DNA of 64,000 bases from Crocinitomicaceae bacterium (GTDB taxonomy: Bacteria; Bacteroidota; Bacteroidia; Flavobacteriales_D; Crocinitomicaceae): NCBI GenBank assembly GCA_014762645.1, contig JABURP010000017.1:1-64000 (forward strand), in the 5' to 3' direction. The notes beneath the pieces are model-generated. The model ran no database searches and was not told where the DNA came from. It worked only from the letters and a program-made list of their open reading frames with translations. The position numbers and the translations under genes are program-made. Positions within the stretch are counted from its first letter, which is position 1; every line of letters begins with the position of its first letter. Below, piece by piece: positions 58,976 to 64,000 of the stretch.

Positions 58976-59367
58976 GCATCCAAAATGTTATCCGTGGGAT
59001 ACACCTTAAAGTCAATTGACTCGGCGTACTCCATCACTCTTGAAATGTAATCTTTCATTCCTTTGTCCGACTCCTCGTAATACCACGCACACTTCACTTT
59101 TGTCTTGCCACTTTTCTGCAACCTGTCAAAGCATTGGAACATTTTAAAGATCATGCTCGAACTGGCAGAGTTCAAATACCTGAAAGAAACCGTTATGAAC
59201 GTTTCCTTGCTCGGGTCGCGGTAATAATCGCTTACCCAGTCTAATATTTTAAAGTAAAAATCAGCGGCATCTTCTGGCATAGATACACCACCAAAGCTGA
59301 TGTCGCCATTGGTCAATAGATTGAAGTGTGGAGTTTTCTCAGAGCCATGTAAAATCAGGTTTTCCAT
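58963..59367 (-). CDS. SiaC/DUF1987 family regulatory phosphoprotein
   Basis: A 134-residue DUF1987 protein. The family name comes from SiaC of Pseudomonas, which is phosphorylated by SiaB, dephosphorylated by the PP2C phosphatase SiaA, and controls a diguanylate cyclase. The family features are SEKTPHFNLLTNGDISFGGVSMPEDAADFY, YYRDPSKETFITVSFRYLNSASSSMIFKMF, in which a Thr/Ser-rich patch around RYLNSASSS holds the phosphosite in the family, and a C-terminal WYYEESDKGMKDYISRV. The ATG at 59367 is preferred to a start 12 residues upstream. A SpoIIE/PP2C phosphatase gene is at 30913 in this window. Confidence 0.85.
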   Translation of the reverse strand: MENLILHGSEKTPHFNLLTNGDISFGGVSMPEDAADFYFKILDWVSDYYRDPSKETFITVSFRYLNSASSSMIFKMFQCFDRLQKSGKTKVKCAWYYEESDKGMKDYISRVMEYAESIDFKVYPTDNILDAQAS

Positions 59368-59496
59368 AGGGTCGAGATTTAGGGATTGAATGTTAATATA
59401 CAAAAGTATTGTTGAAAGGAACAGGATTTGTATATTTAATCTGCTGAATTTTCGACGGATACCGCGATTTATATAATAAAAATCTAAAAGTTTTAG

Positions 59497-62400
59497 ATGA
59501 AACTAAAATTATTGAATATTAGTGTGTTAACATGTGTGTTAACCCTAAATTTTGCAGCAAAAGCACAAGAAGATAATGTTCAGGTAGTCATTGCTACGGG
59601 CTTATCTATGTCTCAAGCTTCTGCCTTTAGTTCGGATAATCGCTTTGTTGCACAGGCGCTTTATGATGCCGTCACTATCTGGGATGTGAAGACAGGACGC
59701 ATGATCAGAAATGTCAATTATGCAGACAATATTTCCAAATCTGCTGATTCCATTTGGTTCTCTGAAGATAATACCAAATTGATAGTGGGCATGATGATGA
59801 CTCATGACACCTATGAAGTAGATATCGCAACAGGCAAATCAACCCTGATTACAGGACCTGCTTTTGACTATAACAACTATACGTATCAACAGCCTATTCG
59901 AATCACATCTAACATTCACTTGTATAGTGGAAAGAAAACTCCTCTTGAATATAAAGCACCGGACGGAAAAAGTTCTCTGGTTTATAAAATCATCCCCAAT
60001 CCTTATGGCAATACGAACCTTGTTCCACATGCCTATGAAGTTCACACAAAATATAAAGGCAAACTAGGACCTGCGGTTGACACGGTTATGCACGCAATTT
60101 TTGCCTTTAGTCCTGATTCTAAATACGCGTTTTTAGAATCGCATATCGTTGATTTGGAAACCGCAAAAACGATTAGTGCGCTTAAAATTGTTCCGTATTC
60201 TGGATGGGGGGTTATTTTTTTACCAGGGACCCGGACAGCGGTCACTTGTGGTGTTGAGAATATCCGAATTTGGGATTTTCCTGATGTTCAAAATGTGAAA
60301 GTAAAAGGGTTGATAAACTTTATGCCTTCGGCTGATAAGAAATATGTGATTTGTGAGACATATAACGAAAATATGGCGCACCGAGAATATTTCCCTGTTG
60401 ATGTAGAAAAGAAGAAAAAAGCGGGAAGATCTGTTAAAACGAATGAGACCAGTTATTTGCTAGATGTTTCTCCGGATGGTAAGTATTATGCGTTTCTTGA
60501 GCAGGGAAAAGCAAAAATCGGTGATATGCAGGTGCATTTCAAAGTAAAAATCTGTGAGAGTAAATCAGGAAAGATAGTCCGCGAAATAGATAATGCAAAT
60601 AAGGTTTTGTTTACTGCTGATCCTAACATTATCATTACAGATTCAATCGGTATGATTAACCGTAAATTGAACTTGGAAACAGGTGAAGTGAAGATATTTC
60701 CGAATGAAAAAAATGGGGTGGGTTCGGCGAGCCGTTTGGTTGATGACAGCAATAAATACCTAATGGGATCCACAATGGTGAGAGATGAAAATGGAGATTA
60801 TCATACACAAATTATAGTATGGGATATTCTTACCGAAGAACGTGTTTTTGAAACTTCTTGCCAGGGAATTGATGTATCCGCATTTAATGTCAGCCAGGAT
60901 GAAAAATACGTTTCTTTCGCTACATCTGCCGGGTTTAATATATATGTTCATAATTTTCAAACGGGTGAACGTCTACATACATTAGAAGCGCATACTTCTT
61001 TTGTTCAACAAACGCGATTCTCGGATGATGGTCTTCGACTTATTTCTAGCTCTTATGATGGAAGTAGGAGAGTGTGGAATCTTGAAAAGGGTTATGAAAT
61101 GGTTAGCCTCATTAATACTGGTCCGAATGACTATGCGATTGTCACGCCTTCACAATATTATTACGCTACAAAAGGAGCGAAGCGACTTATCCATTTTGTT
61201 AAGGGAATCAACATTTATCCTTTCAGTCAGTTTGATTTAAAATACAACCGACCGGATATTATCATTCAGAGTATGGAAGCAAGCAATCAGGATTTGATCA
61301 AACCCTTCTACTATGCGTATAAAAAACGTTTAAAACGCCTTGGGTTTACGGAGGAGATGTTAGACGGAACCTTCCATTTACCAACGGCTTCGATAACAAA
61401 TAGCATGGAAATTCCTGTAAAAACTGAAGAGGGCAAGTTAAAGCTCAATATCGCTGCTGTTGATGAAAAATATAACTTGGATAGGCTGCTTGTGAGAGTC
61501 AATGAGGTACCAATTCATGGAAAAAATGGTATTCCACTCAGAAGTAAATCTTTAAAAGATTATAATAATGAGATTGACATCATCCTTTCTGAAGGGAAGA
61601 ATTTTATAGATGTTTCTGTTATGAATGAAAAAGGGGTTGAGTCCGTCCCATCAAATGTGGTTATTGATTACCAACCGGAAAAGAGCAGAAAACCTAACCT
61701 TTACCTGTATACTATCGGCGTTTCTGAATACGAACAATCCGACTTTAATTTAACCTATGCAGCAAAAGATGCAAGCGATATCCAAAGTCTCTATAACGGT
61801 CCTGTTGAGCCATTCAGCCAAGTGATAACAAAGGAACTGACCAATGAACAAGTGACCCTGGAGTCAATTAAAGGGATCAAAGAAGAATTGATGAAGACTC
61901 ATGTTGATGATGCCGTGTGTGTGTTTTTCGCTGGTCATGGTATCCTGGATGTTGAATTAAATTATTTTCTGGCATCTTATGATATTGATTTTAAAGACCC
62001 GGCAAACAGAGGTATACCCTATGAAGTATTTGAGGATATTTTGGATGAAATACCTGCCCGAAAAAAGTTAATAATGATAGACGCCTGTCATTCTGGTGAA
62101 ATTGACAAGGAAGAAGTGGCCATGGTTGAAGAGGAAAATGCTACAGATGCCGGAAGTGATGTCAATTTCAGAGCGGTAAATTCAACCAGCCTTAAACGTG
62201 TTGGACTCAACAATAGTTTTGAACTGATGAAGGAGTTATTTAATGATGTTCGCAAATCTTCAGGTACGGTGATTATTTCTTCCGCTGGAGGTATGGAATA
62301 TGCTATGGAAGGAGGAGAATGGAATAACGGCGTATTTACGTACTGCTTTTTAAATGGGATTAAGAATGGTAAGGCTGATATTAATTCAGATGGAAAAATT

Positions 62401-62514
62401 ATGCTGAGTGAGATGAATAGTTTTGTTCGGACAGAAGTATTTAATTTAACTGACGGTAGACAACAGCCGACCAACAGGGCAGAAGTGCTGGAAAATGACT
62501 GGCGTATTTGGTAG
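59497..62514 (+). CDS. Secreted WD40-repeat protein with caspase-like (C14) peptidase domain
   Basis: A 1005-residue exported protein with a signal peptide (KLLNISVLTCVLTLNFAAKAQ). A beta-propeller region (about 25-560) has WD40-type units such as AVTIWDVKTGRMIRNV and SSYDGSRRVWNLEKG. A linker follows (about 600-740). A caspase-like domain (about 745-1000) starts LYTIGVSEYEQSDFNL. It has the catalytic His in VCVFFAGHGI (His814) and catalytic Cys in LIMIDACHSGEI (Cys864). The dyad is intact, so it should be an active cysteine peptidase, probably acting outside the inner membrane. The partner and substrate are unknown. Confidence 0.9.
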   Translation: MKLKLLNISVLTCVLTLNFAAKAQEDNVQVVIATGLSMSQASAFSSDNRFVAQALYDAVTIWDVKTGRMIRNVNYADNISKSADSIWFSEDNTKLIVGMMMTHDTYEVDIATGKSTLITGPAFDYNNYTYQQPIRITSNIHLYSGKKTPLEYKAPDGKSSLVYKIIPNPYGNTNLVPHAYEVHTKYKGKLGPAVDTVMHAIFAFSPDSKYAFLESHIVDLETAKTISALKIVPYSGWGVIFLPGTRTAVTCGVENIRIWDFPDVQNVKVKGLINFMPSADKKYVICETYNENMAHREYFPVDVEKKKKAGRSVKTNETSYLLDVSPDGKYYAFLEQGKAKIGDMQVHFKVKICESKSGKIVREIDNANKVLFTADPNIIITDSIGMINRKLNLETGEVKIFPNEKNGVGSASRLVDDSNKYLMGSTMVRDENGDYHTQIIVWDILTEERVFETSCQGIDVSAFNVSQDEKYVSFATSAGFNIYVHNFQTGERLHTLEAHTSFVQQTRFSDDGLRLISSSYDGSRRVWNLEKGYEMVSLINTGPNDYAIVTPSQYYYATKGAKRLIHFVKGINIYPFSQFDLKYNRPDIIIQSMEASNQDLIKPFYYAYKKRLKRLGFTEEMLDGTFHLPTASITNSMEIPVKTEEGKLKLNIAAVDEKYNLDRLLVRVNEVPIHGKNGIPLRSKSLKDYNNEIDIILSEGKNFIDVSVMNEKGVESVPSNVVIDYQPEKSRKPNLYLYTIGVSEYEQSDFNLTYAAKDASDIQSLYNGPVEPFSQVITKELTNEQVTLESIKGIKEELMKTHVDDAVCVFFAGHGILDVELNYFLASYDIDFKDPANRGIPYEVFEDILDEIPARKKLIMIDACHSGEIDKEEVAMVEEENATDAGSDVNFRAVNSTSLKRVGLNNSFELMKELFNDVRKSSGTVIISSAGGMEYAMEGGEWNNGVFTYCFLNGIKNGKADINSDGKIMLSEMNSFVRTEVFNLTDGRQQPTNRAEVLENDWRIW

Positions 62515-62518
62515 AGAA

Positions 62519-63154
62519 TCAGTAAGTAATTGAGTAGAAAATCGTATCGTTCGGTGTCATGTAAATTGAATCGGTTGTAGATTGTCCACCGGAAACATCT
62601 ATATACGTGAACTTCAAGTATTGTGCAGCTGTATTGGCATAAGTAATCGTTGTGTCAACCACACCCGAAAAATAATTGTAATCTGACGCTATACACCCGT
62701 TACATCCCTTTCGGTATTCATAAAAAATCAGGGTGAGATCATCTCCCGGATCGGCAGGTACCACATTTTTAATCGTAAACTGTGCCCAGGATTTACCATC
62801 CATGTTGGCATTGAATACATTGGTGTTCTCTGAAGAAACATCTGCTGAACCAACAATCATTTCGTAATTGAAATACCCCTCTTTTGTAATTAATATTTTG
62901 AATTCAGTGACCTTCTCGCGGTCAAAAATTACAGTATAATGTCCATTTGCATCAGTATTGTCAGTGCCGACAAGTTCAAAGGTATTGGATGAAACCGAAT
63001 TATTAAATGGCTTTTGATAAACTTTAACGGTAGCACCAGACAATCCTGATCCGGAGGTATTATCTGTCACTGTTCCTTCAAAGGAATACTGAATAGTATC
63101 TTTTTTACAAGACACAATTAGTAGGATACAACAAAGCAATAGCAGATTTTTCAT
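62519..63154 (-). CDS. Lipoprotein with carboxypeptidase-regulatory-like Ig domain
   Basis: A 211-residue predicted lipoprotein (lipobox CILLIVSCKK). Residues about 25-110 are a CarboxypepD_reg-like Ig fold (FEGTVTDNTSGSGLSGATVKVY, NGHYTVIF, FKILITKEGYF). The rest is a second beta domain with a GCNGC Cys pair (about 155-159). No enzyme signature is visible. It probably has a surface role. It converges with the WD40-caspase gene, 4 bp apart. Confidence 0.75.
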   Translation of the reverse strand: MKNLLLLCCILLIVSCKKDTIQYSFEGTVTDNTSGSGLSGATVKVYQKPFNNSVSSNTFELVGTDNTDANGHYTVIFDREKVTEFKILITKEGYFNYEMIVGSADVSSENTNVFNANMDGKSWAQFTIKNVVPADPGDDLTLIFYEYRKGCNGCIASDYNYFSGVVDTTITYANTAAQYLKFTYIDVSGGQSTTDSIYMTPNDTIFYSITY

Positions 63155-63347
63155 CTTGTAACAAATTTATATCGTTTTTTTTCTGAAAACAAGCTTGTAA
63201 GTAAGTCACTGATTAATAATTCGCTCACCAATTACAATTTTGGCAAAATTTTTGATTTATATTGTATGGCTATTTTTAAAGTTTTCGTTTGATTATGAAA
63301 GCTGATTAAAATCGCTTAAATTAGTAGTAAACCTATCCCATATTATA

Positions 63348-63752
63348 ATGAAAAGATTGTTCATACTCGGCATTGCGCTATTATCCTCTCAATTTACTAA
63401 CGCAATGGACTTGCCTCAGGACACCACAAAAACTGAGATGGTTTATGATATGCCTGAGCAGATGCCCCAGTTTCCTGGTGGAGCAGAAGCCATGGAAAGA
63501 TTCATTAGTGAACATATAAAGTATCCGCCAACGGCAAAAGAAAAGCGTATCCAAGGAAAAGTTTATGTGCAGTTTATTGTGGAGAAGGATGGGAGTTTGA
63601 CCGATATTAAGATCAGACGTGGAGCGCATCAGTTGTTGGATGATGAGGCCATTCGTGTCATCAAATTGATGCCGAAATGGAAACCAGGCTCTATGCGCGG
63701 TAAAATTGTAAGGGTGCGTTATACAATTCCTATTACGTTTGCGCTTTCTTAG
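63348..63752 (+). CDS. TonB C-terminal domain protein, periplasmic
   Basis: A 134-residue exported protein with a signal peptide (KRLFILGIALLSSQFTNA). The mature part is a TonB C-terminal domain: PQFPGGAEAMERFISEHIKYPPTAKEKRIQGKVYVQFIVEKDG-like sequence, then DDEAIRVIKLMPKWKPGSMRGKIVRVRYTIPITF. There is no N-terminal transmembrane anchor of a true TonB, so it is not an obvious energy transducer and may act as a binding or regulatory protein. Confidence 0.85.
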   Translation: MKRLFILGIALLSSQFTNAMDLPQDTTKTEMVYDMPEQMPQFPGGAEAMERFISEHIKYPPTAKEKRIQGKVYVQFIVEKDGSLTDIKIRRGAHQLLDDEAIRVIKLMPKWKPGSMRGKIVRVRYTIPITFALS

Positions 63753-63769
63753 GTAAATTGACCCTTGTA

Positions 63770-64000
63770 TTATTCTCCATTATTGAACAAATCCGGTCGC
63801 TTTTCCTTCGTGCGTTTAACGCTCTCTTCATGACGCCAATCTTCAATTTTAGCTGTATTACCAGATAATAAAATTTCAGGAACTTTATGTCCCTTGTATT
63901 CTTCGGGTCGTGTGTAAACAGGCGGAGCTAATAGTGAATCCTGAAATGAATCGGTGAGGGCAGAGGTCTCATCATTCAACACACCTGGAATGAGGCGCAC
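63770..64000 (-). CDS. trmD: tRNA (guanine(37)-N1)-methyltransferase, C-terminal part (5' end beyond window)
   Basis: The final about 76 residues of TrmD, a SPOUT methyltransferase that makes m1G37 in tRNA. Visible family features are [18 protein letters not shown], in which the PGV-loop precedes the catalytic Asp region, [26 protein letters not shown] and the tail [21 protein letters not shown]. The frame continues past the window edge, so this entry covers only the 3' part. Confidence 0.95.
   Translation of the reverse strand: MRLIPGVLNDETSALTDSFQDSLLAPPVYTRPEEYKGHKVPEILLSGNTAKIEDWRHEESVKRTKEKRPDLFNNGE

Noticed and set aside
63348-63752. Classical TonB energy transducer for the receptor at 12943
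   Set aside because: It has a cleavable signal peptide and only the C-terminal domain, with no membrane anchor or Pro-rich spacer, and lies 48 kb away.

Overview
The window looks like a chromosomal segment of a marine or aquatic Bacteroidota bacterium, most likely order Flavobacteriales. The evidence is several proteins with type IX secretion (T9SS) C-terminal sorting domains, a TonB-dependent receptor, many lipoproteins, Bacteroidota-style promoters (a TAnnTTTG -7 element), weak Shine-Dalgarno sequences, a leucine dehydrogenase beside an elongated NusB, and an adjacent pair of acyltransferases resembling the Bacteroides glycine-lipid genes. GC content is low, about 40 percent by eye. I see no tRNA, rRNA, insertion sequence, CRISPR array or prophage, and no gene-free stretch over 300 bases. 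The window looks like stable core genome with lineage-specific accessory loci.

Layout. 1-8953: the end of trpG/pabA, ridA, an M61 aminopeptidase, a glycine-rich collagen-like lipoprotein, lpd, a degenerate cyclase-HD fusion and a T9SS cargo protein. 9039-18419: two divergent transcription units that I interpret as an extracellular nucleic-acid and phosphate scavenging locus. The leftward unit holds a TonB-dependent receptor, two DUF5689/choice-of-anchor-J lipoproteins and a T9SS protein with a YhcR-like OB fold. The rightward unit holds a secreted endonuclease/exonuclease/phosphatase-fold enzyme and a 5'-nucleotidase split into a lipoprotein and a Tat-exported metallophosphatase. 18416-24478 (leftward): a GNAT enzyme, a CPA1 antiporter with a His-rich tail, a TtcA-like enzyme, a SpoU methyltransferase and an ABC exporter. 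24592-27415: ldh-nusB-DUF1573-yajC. 27663-29404: dnaX with a textbook -1 frameshift heptamer. 29657-30784: rpsF-rpsR-rplI.

30913-37726: a large TPR-PAS-GAF-GAF-SpoIIE phosphatase, an outer-membrane protein, an HDAC-like deacetylase, a LOG-family protein and a beta-barrel. 37784-49218: lipoproteins, the glsB/glsA-like pair, pruA, apaG, a CPBP membrane protein, uncharacterised secreted proteins, and a signal-less NMT1-like protein coupled to an N-formylglutamate amidohydrolase. 50142-56548: a tight operon lpxK-pnp-gatB-tlpA-tlpA-lpxH, with lipid A genes at both ends. 56549-64000: a multi-hairpin 3' region, a cold-shock gene, small membrane proteins, a SiaC-like regulator, a secreted WD40-caspase protein, a TonB-domain protein and the end of trmD.

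The strongest points for follow-up are the dispersed YhcR-like nucleic-acid scavenging locus, the dnaX -1 frameshift, the split 5'-nucleotidase, the WD40-caspase protein and the cyclase-HD fusion that lacks a metal-binding Asp. All family assignments come from reading motifs; no database search was run.
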